This document shows positions 12,044-23,236 of a DNA stretch of 64,000 nucleotides, one piece after another (positions within the stretch are counted from its first letter, which is position 1; every line of letters starts with the position of its first letter). Location of the stretch: contig CAJNDS010002070.1 of NCBI GenBank assembly GCA_905221605.1, positions 643,396 to 707,395 on the forward strand, in the 5' to 3' direction. The translations under genes and the position numbers were made by a program. This stretch comes from Symbiodinium natans. Taxonomy: Eukaryota > Sar > Dinophyceae > Suessiales > Symbiodiniaceae. The notes beneath the pieces are model-generated. The model searched no databases and was not told the origin of the DNA. It was given only the letters and a program-made list of their open reading frames with translations.

Positions 12044-12409
12044 TCACGGCCGCCTCCTCTGAAGCTCGAACGGGTCGACCTTCTTAAGGCGGTGCAGGAT
12101 TCCAAGGTTGAGGCCCAAGGCTGAGGCCCAGTGCCCGCGGCACACCCGAGCGTAGAAGCGCAAACTCATGGCAGGGCCCCCGAAGACTTGCAGATTCTCT
12201 TGGGGCGAGAAAGATGATGGATCATGACCAAGCATGATGGAGCTACGCACCCGGCAGAAAAGAGGACGCGTTTCGCCGTGTGGGTTTGTGGACTTATGGC
12301 GGGGCTCTCGAAAAAAGTTGCCTTGCCCTTTAGCAGCAAGCTTCGACGCCTCAGCATTCTGTATACAAGCCACCAAAAAAATCAAAGATACTTGAAACGT
12401 CCTAAACAT
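12044..12409 (-). CDS. Candidate small secreted protein (121 aa)
   Basis: A 121-codon minus-strand frame starts with ATG at 12407-12409 and ends with TGA. Its N-terminus has signal-peptide form (MFRTFQVSLIFLVACIQNAEA minus the last residue: a basic n-region, a hydrophobic core, small residues before the likely cut). The mature part is basic. Its C-terminal third is the most protein-like, with SLRFYARVCRGHWASALGLN, then an LHRLKK segment and a final RRRP. No family is recognised. It may be a complete intronless gene or the first and last pieces of a spliced one. A different frame on the plus strand is also open for 65 codons but lacks these features. Confidence 0.4.
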   Translation of the reverse strand: MFRTFQVSLIFLVACIQNAEASKLAAKGQGNFFREPRHKSTNPHGETRPLFCRVRSSIMLGHDPSSFSPQENLQVFGGPAMSLRFYARVCRGHWASALGLNLGILHRLKKVDPFELQRRRP

Positions 12410-12477
12410 TCAGCCCTCTGACCTCCCTGCACTGGTTTTGTGGGTCTCAACCCAGCAGCCCTTGACTGGACGGGCGA

Positions 12478-12504
12478 CTTTAGTGACTTTAGTGACTTTA
12501 GTGG
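12478..12504. repeat. GACTTTAGT triplication
   Basis: Three tandem copies of the 9-base unit GACTTTAGT. Confidence 0.8.
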
Positions 12505-13722
12505 CCTGCGTTCCGTTGAAGCGTTTTTAGACTCGTAGAGGGACCAGCCGCTAGCCTTTCAAACTCTCGGTGGCCGAAACTTTGTTCCAGACTGTCACGG
12601 CATGCTCGCTTAGATTTGTTTGCATCTGCCCGATCTCGGCACCGAAGGACTGCCTGAAAGTGGAGCACTACCTTCAGAAGAGAGCAACAGTTCGTCCCAA
12701 GGATAGCACATCGTCGCGTCAGTCCACATAGGTCTTGCGTGCCGCTCAGCTAGTCCGCTGTCAGCTTTCACGTTGGGAACCCTGAGTTCTCTCAAGCGAT
12801 CGGGCTTGATTCTCAGCACTTTTGTCCGAGTTCAACTAGAAGTACCGATGTAGACCGTGTTGCCTGAAGCAGCAAATGGCTGGCAACGCGCTAGTCGACG
12901 CTTGCATTCTTGCTGTTGGGTTTACGCTGCTAGGCTTTGGCATCACAAGTTCTCAATGAGTCAATGAGAGCTACATCGGAGATCCACCTGAAGGCATAAA
13001 GCTACTCCTTGTGTTTGTTCTGCTTGCTTCAAGCTGAACACATTGGGGTTTAGGGTTGGTCTTCCAGAGTTGCCCTCTCGCTACAACCCCAACCCACTAA
13101 TCACCTAGCAGTGCTTGCTACTCACCGCCGGCGCAGGTGTAACCCCACAGCCCTGTTTCCACAGCACTTCGCGCTGGCCTTACTGTGAAGAGACGCAACT
13201 AGGCAGCCAGGGTTTCATCCCAAGAGTGGAGCTGCCCTCAGCGATACTCTGTGCGCTTGTATACCTGCAATTTGGGGGCCAGCTACCTGATCACACTTGA
13301 GAGCACGGTTGGAGTTGGAAGAAGGTGCAGAGGTTTTTCAATGAACTTCACGGTGAGCGGACTGGCGCCTAGAGGGCCTGGGCTTCACAACAGACCCAGG
13401 TGTGCCTGCTGGATGGGGATCCGGCAACCTCCAGCACGGCATGCACCTGAGCGCTGCTTCAAACCTTAGGCACTTCCCAGGCTACGCAAATAAATCTGGC
13501 GGGCTCAGATCCCTCTTGAGACTTGTCGAAAGGTGGTATGTATGGTGTCGTCGTTCAACAGATGTGTTTGGGAAGGGTCCTCGAGAACGGAATATTACGT
13601 AGGGACAAGCTCAAAGAAGGATTGTGACAAGGTGACAAGAATGTGCATAAGAAAGGGGTGCCATGTCCTTAAATGTAAAGTTCAGGACCTTATTCCGAAG
13701 TAGGACCCTAGAGCCTCCACAG

Positions 13723-13802
13723 TCGAGTCGAGGCTGCTGCCAGCATGCGCGACCTCCAGGATGCAATGGATGCTTGCAATTTGCTTGAAGGGCGCATGAA
13801 GG
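13723..13802 (+). CDS. Possible internal exon, coiled-coil-like
   Basis: Between an AG acceptor (CTCCACAG) and a GT donor (ATGAAGG|GTCGGTGAG) the frame reads RVEAAASMRDLQDAMDACNL, then LEGRMKG. Heptad-like spacing of A, M, L suggests a helix. Only 80 bases long, so support is limited. Confidence 0.27.
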
Positions 13803-14504
13803 GTCGGTGAGAAAATAAAAAAGCAGCAGAGCTTCGGATGCACCGAGGAACGTGACCGCTTGTCATGTTGACCAGCAGGGTGGCGAAGCTGTAATCAGAG
13901 CCGGTCCCATGCGTTGTTCCTTTGCGGCACACTCCGCAATGCCTGTAAATGCAAGGCAGGATGTCATTTGGCACTTGCCATCATCACTGTGGACGACCAA
14001 AACCGCAGACCGGATCCGGCCTGTGAGGGGGGATGAGTGTGGTTTTCGGCTGCAACCGTGGTATCGGACTATTCCGCGGGAATGACACCTGTGAGGATGA
14101 CCTGTGAAAGGAGTTCACGAAGAGCAGTCCTATTGGAGGGATCCAGCCATTGGAGGGCATGCGTGCGGAGCTGGTAAGGGAGCGATCCACAGCGATTCCC
14201 ATTTCCACCAACACCTTCTTACGACCTCGTTGCAAGAGACGAAGGCATCAGCGAGTCAAGCAACGATCAACGATAAAGCCTTGCCTGACTTCGATGTTCT
14301 TGTCGTTTGTTTGGTTACATGTGTCTGGCAGGAGATCGCCCTTACAAACAGTCTGACATTAAGACCCAGACACCAGACTCCTCATGATTCCAACCCCAAC
14401 TACGGCACAGCACTTTGTCTTGAATCATCTAATGCCGGTTTGGCGGGCGCTTCAAAAACGATGCGGTATGCCCTTGGCAACTTGACCTCCAGACCCCAGC
14501 GCCC

Positions 14505-14620
14505 TACCACCCCACCCACCCCACGCCCACCCCGCCCCCCGCCCCACGCCCCCTCCCACCCTCCCACCACTCCCACCACTCCCACCCCTCCCCATCATCA
14601 TCCCTCCCCCCCCCAGCATC
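14505..14620. repeat. CCACCC-rich low-complexity tract
   Basis: Dense CCCACC repeats (Pro/Thr/His-rich in the plus frame, Gly/Val-rich on the minus strand) create an artificial long frame at 14104-14697. Confidence 0.7.
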
Positions 14621-16439
14621 CAAAGATCGACCCAACTCTGAAACCAAGTTGCCTCAAACCATGCACTGAGAGGAGCTTGCAGAGACCCCCGCAGTGAAAG
14701 TCGGCTTGCCGCCTCCGTGCGCCGAATCAGCTCTTTGGGGAGGGCCTGGCGCCGCTTTATTGGTTACATTGCACGAACTTGAATCTCCAAAACTGGATTC
14801 GTAGCTTAGGCTTAGATCCGTCTTGCTTTTGTAGCACATGCTTGCAGCGTCGCGCCCTCCTTTCGTTCGTTTCACAAGCCAGCACCTGCACACGAGCTAA
14901 GAGTCGAGAGTTTGAGAGTTGATGGCACGAGAGAGAACTGAGAGAGCCGTCAGACTGCATCCTCAAAGACATTCTCTCAACGCTACTCTGCAAGGCCCCT
15001 CAAAGTCTCCAACTCTTCAAATCTTCTCGAAATCTGCACCTCAAAAATTGGATCCAACAGCTTAGCACTCAACTCTCGTAGAAAATCTCGTAGAATCTTA
15101 GCCTCAGGCCAAACCCTCGCGGCTCTTTAGGTAACAGCTTTTCTCCGGCCTATGATACCTTCACACAGAAGCCCCTCACCGAAGGGCCCCGTCAAGCCAC
15201 TGCAAACCTCTGCCAAATGTTATTTTGTTTTCTCCTGTTTTCTGTCATCATCTTGTTGAAACTTAGGAAACAAGCAACTGCGTGCATCACGTGGCCTACC
15301 ATATCTTGCGGTTTGCCGGCTTGCCGCTGAGGCCGCCCTTAGGCCGGGTTTGGGGCAAAAGGCTGCAGACGCGGAACCAGCTGCAATCGAGGCGTATGCT
15401 GCAGACCGTCGGTTTTGCTAAGCAATGAACGTTCAGACCTTCAATCCTTCCGTTGTTCCTACTACTATTTCATTCAGCTAGGGCACTTACTACCCATTCA
15501 GACAGCTTAATCCGTTCTCATAAACTCCTCAAAGCCTTTGAGCCCTTCATCTCACAGCCTTTGAGGCCTCAACCCCACCCCAACATGCTAGGGCTACGCA
15601 TGCGGGCAGAGGTACCCGCTGTATCGATATACGCGCCGAGTGCTGCTCAGCACCTTCGCACGAGAAAGGACATGGGGAGAGTGAAAGGGCGAGGGCTGAG
15701 TTTGAAGGGTCCCAATTGGATGCCCAGTTTCTGTGGAGGGCCCATGTTGTCAGAATTCAGGTTTGGAGTTGCGGTTCTTGTTTGTTGGTATGCGGTTTTG
15801 TTAGCTGCTTTTTTGATATCAGGCTTCTGGTACTTGACTTCGTTCTTGCTCTTTTGCCCATGTTGCCACTTTAGTTGTTCTCTGTTTCCTGACTTTCTGT
15901 TTTATTCGCTTTGGCTTTTCCCTTTGATGTTGGCTTCGGCCTTCTCCATTTGACTGGATTGACAGATCATGTTTTGGGGCAAGAGGGCGAGGGCTGAGGG
16001 CTTCCAAATACTGCAAATGACAGCACTGGAGGCCAAGTACTGCACATGACAGCAGTAGCAACGATTTCGATGTTTGGGGCTCCAGAACAATACACGTGGG
16101 AGAGAAGGAGGGAAGGAAGGAGGGAGGGACATGGAGGGACGGACAAGATCAAGTGCTAAAACTCAAACCTAGCCTCAGCTTTTGAAGAACACGTGCGAGA
16201 GGGCAGGGTGGGGCGGAGAGGGACGGGATGGGTGGAGGGGGGTAGCTAGGAATAGTCCCTACTACAACGAGACCCCCATGCTACAAACATACTGCAACTG
16301 CAACTGCCACGAAAAATGCGGAAGAACGGGCCGCCGGTCCTACTACCAGGTTTGCCTGTCGGGGTGTCGGCCTTTCTCGTGTTTGAAGGTTTGCAGTTTG
16401 CTTTAGGGGCCAGGCGGGTGTTGGTGTGGGGGTTGTTGG

Positions 16440-16443
<4 letters not shown>

Positions 16444-16534
<91 letters not shown>
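16444..16534. repeat. CTG trinucleotide array (about 30 copies)
   Basis: An almost perfect (CTG)n run of about 90 bases. It is open as poly-Leu, poly-Ala or poly-Cys depending on frame, which explains the long overlapping frames at 16281-16914 on both strands. Confidence 0.95.
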
Positions 16535-16535
<1 letters not shown>

Positions 16536-19416
16536 CCGAGTGTTTTCATACATGTTTCTGGGAACAGAAACTGTTCATCTCATCGGGTTCCAGGACCAAG
16601 ACCAAGCCGGCGGAGCCCCCGAAAAATCGGGTGGTGACCCCAGTTTGACTCCTCGCAGAGTTGTTGGTGCGTCGTTCCGTTTTTTCCATTCAAGCGCATC
16701 AGTTTGCTGCAAGCATTTCTCTCAAACGCTAACTTGCCAAACAGACATCAGGAATTCATCGCCCAGATCCCGTCCCCCGCCACGCAATTTCAAGCATTTA
16801 GCTTGCACAAGCACCTTGTCACATGTTTGCACTTGTGGTGGACGGCGGCCCTCGGATCCCGGGCAACGAATTGAGGCATTCAGAATCTGGAACTTAGGCC
16901 TTGCAGCCATTTGAGGCAGTAAAATCCCCAAGCAGTGTGTCAACACTAAGGGGTTCGTTCCAGCACTAAGGGCAAGAGGGGAAGCTCCCGCTGCGAACAC
17001 TGGGTTTCCTCGAAGCCTGCTCCGTTCTGGAGGGCCAAAATCACATTCTCGCATAGAGACGATCAACGTTCTTTTGGACGTTTGGGTTCACGAAACGCGA
17101 AACGGCCGTCGCTTTTGGACTGCTGGGCTCTTGGTGTCTTTGGGACGTGCCCGCGATACATTGGAATGCCTTCTGGCGGCTCCACATGGTCTCTCACTGT
17201 TTGGGATCTGCACCAGCATAATTTAAATCTCTCAACTAATAAAGCTCTGAAACCCAGATCGTTTGGGATTTCGGGTAAAATGGAATTCGGTTCTCGCCAA
17301 GACTTGAGAATGCAGCACCTTACGCACTCTCCTGCCGGCTCCCTCACACGTCATACTTGTAGCATGAGTTCTCCCCCTAAAACCCTGCCCATACACCCCA
17401 GGACAGGCCCCAGCTTCCATGTAAGCCTTTCACCCCACGATGCGATCTGTAGGGGTGTGTAGCTTAGGTGAGCTTGTGTCGCGTAGTGTCGTGTGGTGCC
17501 GTGTGGTGATGTGGAGTGTCGTGTAGGTGGGTGATGTTTTTGAACGTTTCAGAGCAAATTTGCAAAAGCCACAGCCACAATAGCACGATGCAGCCCCGCA
17601 CTCGTTCCTTTCCTTGTCTAGACATTTCAGGCATTGCGAGGCTTGGCGTACTGACCATAGAGAGCTCTACACTCGCAGACAGCCCAAGAAGCCCAAGTTT
17701 CCCAAAAGTCCTGCGCACTCAACCAGGCTCGGGCCTCGAGGCGCGGGTCCGGGAGGAAGAAGTGAGCCGCGCACCGTTTGTCGAAAGCCCTGTGCCCTAC
17801 CTCGGGTTTTCGGAGGGTTTAGGTTTCAAGTGCAAATTGGAAATTAGCAATTGCACTGACCAGTACTCCCTGACACTTCGACATATTTTATCACCCTGAA
17901 AATTTACCAACCCTAATCTGCATGCTAGGATGTACGGGCTCAAGGCTGACAGTTAGAGCAAGAGTTCAGGAGTCAAAGGGCTTTCGGCTGCGAGCTACAG
18001 CTCCACATGGCAAGTGGGGAATGCCTCAAACCGTAAGGCCTCCCATTGACCTATGCCTTTGCTTTGTGATTTTCAGCCAAGCGCTCAGGTTCAGTTAAAC
18101 ATCCATGGACTTGGTACTTGAGACAGAGTCCCCCGCAAGGGCCGGAAGGCCACGCCAACTCAAGTCGGCGAGAGTTGCAGTGCCAAAGCCTTGCACGTTC
18201 GCAAAAGGGTTCCTTCCGAGCGGCAATCCTTTTATCGGTTTGCTGGTCATTCAAAGCTGATCAAGTCGTTCGGGCCCTCCTCAATAGTGCCCCTTCTAAA
18301 CCCCCAAAACTCCCTCCCCCCCAAAAAAAAACTAACAAGACAAGCTACTTTCTCGACGATTCCCAGCTCTGGGGTCAAGAACAGCCGTGCAGTTGTGCAC
18401 GCTTTATCCGGACTGTCGATGTTCGTTAACAGTGCTTGACGGCATGTCACGGCCATGCCAACAGGGAACAGCTAAGCAAGCATCTGCCGGAATGGACCCT
18501 CGGAATACCTGGGAGCCCTGCGAGCGTGTATCACATGAGATAAGTTCAGCTTCAAGCTTCAGCATGATCCCCAAATCCGGCCTGCTTGCTGGCTGCCGGT
18601 CCAACTTAGGGATGGATTTGGGGTCGAGGTCTCGGTTCCCATTTTCTGTGCCAGCATGCCATGTAACCTTGGTGTAGAATGATCAGTGGTCCTTTAGTTG
18701 CAATGCCCCAAACATAAACTTTGGCCTTGCAACTGCACGCGGGTCTACATTGCAGGGTGTTGGGGGAGTTCAAGCAGGTAGTCCTGACGAACACTTCTGA
18801 AACACTGAAGAAGCAGGGCTCGCAGAGTTCGTACCTTTTGAAGAGCACACCTCGGCGCTGTGTATGCGTCTATGAGCCGGGCTTTTGCTTTCCGGACTTT
18901 GCAGTAAACGCCTTGTTGTGTTGGGAATTTACTTGGGTTGAATGCTTGGGTCAGGCGGCAGTGCTTCGGGCTTCTGATTGCCTACCAACCATACCTCGCA
19001 GAAAGGGGTAGTAGGAAAGTTTCGTTTGCGCAAGCCCGCCAGAAATAATACACCAGGAAATCATCGGTGACATCCAGCGACGTCGGTTTGACTTCATGCC
19101 TGTGTGATGTGGCTCCGCCACTGTGCAACAACACTTGCAAACAAGAAGCTCTAAACAACATCTGCAACCATGGGGGGGCGACGTGACGGCGGGATGACGT
19201 GACCAGAGACGACGAGAAAAGGGGCTGTGAAGAGCAGTGGACAACCTCGAGGAAGGAGCGTTGAAAATCAGCACTCAAGAAGGACCTGCCTCTGCGTCGG
19301 CTTTGCCTTGTCCTTTTCCTCGCTCGATAGGATGGATGCATCAACTATGGAAGTCTCCGTTGCGTAAACAGGTCGGATGGGACAGTTCTGATTGCTTCAC
19401 AAACGCTGCCTTTCAG

Positions 19417-19541
19417 GTTCACGTAGCTGACGCCACAAACGTTCTCACGCTGTTGGGACTCGTCTGCCATGACAGAGTAGACAGACAGACAGAAGAGAGG
19501 GCTGCAGGGCAGGAGTACCCCAAATGGCAGCCCAGCAGGAG
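19417..19541 (+). CDS. Possible internal exon
   Basis: A good pyrimidine-rich acceptor (GCTGCCTTTCAG|GTT) precedes a frame reading VHVADATNVLTLLGLVCHDR and then an acidic/polar stretch, up to a GT donor (AGGAG|GTGGCC). It contains a short GACA repeat. An equally long minus-strand frame (18982-19344) abuts it. Unknown protein. Confidence 0.25.
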
Positions 19542-20620
19542 GTGGCCAGCAGGCGTCACGGGGTGAACCACTTCTTTGAGAGGCGTAACTGCTTTGTTGC
19601 CCTGCTCATGGAATGGGACTTGTTTCGCAGCACGCATGACTTAGCTACTTGTGAACACAATCGGACCCTCGGGTGCTGGCCCTGGTAGGTGTCTGCTTTA
19701 CGTTCTGGGCTGAAGTCTCTGTTGCGGTTGTGGAACCCTGACAAGACCTCTCGATTGGCAACAGTCCGGCTTGCATGCATGTTTGGACATGTCATGCCAT
19801 ACTCAGGAGCCTGGCTGGAACAGAGCACATAGGCGCAGTTTTAGGAAAACCTGGCATATTCCTTGCTTAGGATAACAAACCCGAAAGTTTGTGGCGATGG
19901 CTGTTAGGCTCAGATGTTAACCCCCCGGACTCTCTGACCCCTTTGAACCCAAACTGCAATCCCTACACCCATGTGCTTCAACCTTGTAGCCCCCCCCCCA
20001 TTTTCCCAAACCCTTTTCCAGCCTAAGCCTCAAGTTTCCTGAGCTTTGCTCAGTTAGACAAATCAGGAAGCCATTGGAGCCATGGAAGCCTTAAGCTCTG
20101 CGTTTTCTGAACCAGCCAGGTGAACTGACACTATTTGAAGAGTGTTCTGTTTCCTTGACAGAACCCACACCGGAATCTCCAGAAATTTGCACGAACACAC
20201 CCACTCCCTGTAGCTTGCTTCAACCCTGGAAAAAGACACTCTTCGCTTGACTTATAGCCCCAAGATTCAAAGCGAGACGCCTGGCTGCCATCATATCATC
20301 CCACAGCACTGGGCTGCACGGAGGAAGCCGCACCCAGTTGACCCCGCCGAACACTAGCAGCTAGCCCCAAAAACTCTAACCCGTTTGCCGGGGGGAAAAG
20401 AAGGGGGGAAGGGGGGGAGGGGGAGGGGGAGGGGTGGGGTGTCCTGTAAAAGCCGCGAGTGTTAAGTATATTAGCCAGACGACCACGCAACGGCGCGCAC
20501 AGCTCACCCTCCCCCCAATCACCAGCGCTGCCTGCTGAAGGGGCTTGTCGAGCCTGTTAGGTCTGTAAACACCCTCACAAGGTCGTTGAACGGTCTTTTC
20601 TGGGTTTCAGTTGTTTGCAG

Positions 20621-20924
20621 TGCCCTGGCCTAGCAATGTTGCCCGGTTGTTGGTGGGCTGTCTCAAAACGGTTGGTTCCATGTCGATCGCTTCGGCTTCC
20701 CACCTCATATCCCTTGCCCTCAAATGTGGGTATAATGAATCACTGCTGTTGAACATCTTCCCCGAGCGCACTAAACAGCATTATGAGTGCGCAGCCGGGC
20801 TGCTCGCCCATGTTTGCAGAGCCAGTCGAGCACGGCCTGGAACAAGCTTTGCCCCTCCACTTCGCAAGAAAATCAAAAGGTCGCCAGAACAGAAGACATG
20901 TTCTGCCCTAGGATACCAAGCAGG
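20621..20924 (+). CDS. Possible exon, unknown protein
   Basis: About 100 codons between an acceptor-like TTGTTTGCAG and a donor-like GCAGG|GTAATC. Contains LISLALKCGYNESLLLNIFP and a basic C-terminal part (PPLRKKIKRSPEQK). The helix-rich first half and charged second half look protein-like. No domain recognised. Confidence 0.28.
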
Positions 20925-21155
20925 GTAATCTGGAGTTTGGACCTAGTTGACCTTGCGCTGCAAGCGCACAAGCTGCCTAGACATGCCGATCTATGGCTTG
21001 GAATAAGGTTTTCGTTCGGGGGGTTTATGCCTTGGGCACAAGACATTGAAGTCGTCGAGCACACAAAGCTCCCCAAAGCATTGGTGGTCCTTGCCTCTGA
21101 AGCACCCTGAAAGCCCTGCGTTGAAGCTGTCAAAGTCTATGGCCCGGCCAACTTG

Positions 21156-21464
21156 AACAACCGGTCGTTCGAAAATCCTCGCCGAAGCCAAATGAAGCCC
21201 AGTCGCTGCTTGCCCGTTGCCAGTACACAAAGGGAGTTGGGTTTAGAGGCTGTGGCTGAAGTTGGAGTGTCTGGCGCAATGCTCAACCCTCAAAGCCTCA
21301 ACTGCACCGTAAGCCCCAGGAACATAGAAGACGAAAATGTTTTGGGGCGATCGGAGTCAGAGAATCTCCAGGTCCGATGGCAACTGCATAGAAAAACAAG
21401 CGTCAGTTTAGATCACATTCCAAAGCTTCAGAAAGCCTTCGCTCAATCGTCCGTTCTAATCTAA
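21156..21464 (+). CDS. Possible exon, unknown protein
   Basis: An open frame of about 100 codons containing RELGLEAVAEVGVSGAMLNP and, near its end, HRKTSVSLDHIPKLQKAFAQ before a TAA stop. Same strand as the candidates at 20.6 and 22.6-23.2 kb, so these may be exons of one gene, but no joins could be proven. Confidence 0.22.
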   Translation, partial: NNRSFENPRRSQMKPSRCLPVASTQRELGLEAVAEVGVSGAMLNPQSLNCTVSPRNIEDENVLGRSESENLQVRWQLHRKTSVSLDHIPKLQKAFAQSSVLI

Positions 21465-22590
21465 GTAAAGCTTAGATTGCACTCCGAGTTCCTTCAGAAA
21501 ATCACCAAGCTCCGCCTGCTGTGTGTGCGTGTGGCTCGAACAGTTCCACTCCGAACGGGTTTAACAAGAAAGCTGATGTATCCGGGGTGAGGATTCGAAC
21601 AATTTGTCACCGTTAGGATTTAGGATTCGGTCTTACATGTTGGGGAGTACTTCCTGAGAGCAGCTCATGTGCTAGTGCCCGCATTCAAAACTCCCCAACC
21701 CTCTCACCCCAAGCCCCAAGCGCCCTTGAAACCATGCGGTGCCTCCAGCCTGAAAGACACCCCAGAGGTCAGCTGTGCCCTTAAACCTCCTCCCCAAACT
21801 GCGTGGGGAAGCTACCCCAAGTGACCTAAAAGTCTGCTTTCTATCTTAGCACCGCTTGGCGCCTTGCTCGGATGGCCCAGAATGCACCTGCACGGTGCAG
21901 ATGGTGCACCCTGCCTGTTTTCGGCTCCGTGGTGTCAAGCCGCCCCTGAAAACCCTGAGCAGAGAGCATATCATTCACGGAATGTAAACGAATGAATCTA
22001 AATCAACCCCCCCCTATGCAAATCCCCAACGTTGGGCCAGCAAAGTCTCCCGATCCCCCCCTCCCATCAAGAAAGAGAACGTCTAGACCATCTGCGCAGA
22101 TCATGGCAGTCTGCAAGAAAAAAACACCCCAACCCTGTGCCCCAGGTCAATCCGCGCATGGAGAGGCTGAGGCGCGCCTTCAGGGCCTTGCTTGCGAAAG
22201 CACGTCGAGTGCCCTTTATAGGAGTAGGACAGCTTAGGAAACAGTACATCGCGGTCCCAGCTTCTCATGTGTTTTGCATCTTGGCCTGAACCTCCACCCA
22301 GTGCCCAACGAAACCACCGAAAGCCGAAGCACACTGACACCTCCCGGGCAAACCCGCTCCAACCCGGTGCACTGCTCCAAATTTGAGTCCAGGAGCTTGG
22401 CCGCTCACTTGAACACAGATCCCACGAACAAATCGTGGCCTGCCCTCCCAATCACAAACACCGTCATTTGCTTGCAAGGTACTTGGCCCTTCGATTAGCC
22501 GGTAGGTGTTTTAGGTCCCGCACACACTGCAAATAAGGCCACCCGAAGCTGGCAATTCGGTACAGTCGTTCTCCGTCTGAAGGGCTGTGC

Positions 22591-22812
22591 ATGACCTGGC
22601 TTTGGTACAAAGTGTCAAAGTGTAAAAGGAAGCCGATGTCCAACGGCCACAACAACAAATGGCTCAGGACTCATGAGGAATCCAGTCACAGGCATGTCAA
22701 GCGCAAGTGCATCAAGTCCCGACCGGAGCAAGATGCAAGCGATGAAATCTGCACAAGCTGCGGCGAGACTCTTGGATCCAATGCGACTCGAAGGCAACGT
22801 CAGCTGCGGTGA
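22591..22812 (+). CDS. Possible exon, basic with a CxxC pair
   Basis: A Lys/Arg/His/Ser-rich frame with an acidic patch and a CxxC motif (DEICTSCGETLGSNATRRQR) before a stop. One CxxC alone does not define a zinc site. The minus strand is also open here. Confidence 0.22.
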   Translation: MTWLWYKVSKCKRKPMSNGHNNKWLRTHEESSHRHVKRKCIKSRPEQDASDEICTSCGETLGSNATRRQRQLR

Positions 22813-22873
22813 CAGCAGATGCATGCGCCAGCCCGGGTCACGTGGAAGATAGATTTAAAGGCTGGATCAAGTG

Positions 22874-23236
22874 CAAACGAGCCAGAATCCATTGCAGAGC
22901 GTTAGAAGTGCCGATCCCGAAGCCAAGGGAAGCAAGCCAAAAAAGACAACAAAGCCCATGAAACACGTATGGGCCTTTCCATGTTCTCTCGAGAAGGCCT
23001 GCCCGGTCTGGGAAACCGCCACCCAGGCCACCATCGTTCACCACCCGAAACTCAGCCGAGAGGCCAAGATCTGCGTGCGCCGATGCCGTCGCCAGGACCT
23101 TCCACCCTCCACAGACGCAGCTTGGCTTTGCCTTATGGGAACCGTGGCTTTGGGGTTTAGTGCAAAGGCTGCCCCATTCCCCAAAAAATGCAAAGACCCC
23201 AAGACTGTCCAAGGAAAGGGTAGAGCCATAGGATAG
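22874..23236 (+). CDS. Possible exon, basic protein
   Basis: About 120 codons, Lys/Pro-rich at the start (SADPEAKGSKPKKTTKPMKH), Cys-containing in the middle (KICVRRCRRQDLPPS), stop at 23234-23236. Three overlapping frames on both strands are also open here, which lowers confidence. Confidence 0.2.
   Translation, partial: QTSQNPLQSVRSADPEAKGSKPKKTTKPMKHVWAFPCSLEKACPVWETATQATIVHHPKLSREAKICVRRCRRQDLPPSTDAAWLCLMGTVALGFSAKAAPFPKKCKDPKTVQGKGRAIG

Noticed and set aside
14104-14697. A 197-codon proline/threonine-rich protein
   Set aside because: Its second half is the CCACCC low-complexity tract, and a minus-strand frame is equally open over its first half.
16281-16914. Poly-Leu, poly-Ala and related frames
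   Set aside because: Produced by the CTG array.
21575-21612. A tRNA-like 3' end on the minus strand (CCGGGGTGAGGATTCGAAC in plus)
   Set aside because: The T-loop TTCGAAT is present but the T-stem does not pair, and no D-arm, anticodon arm or acceptor partner is found.
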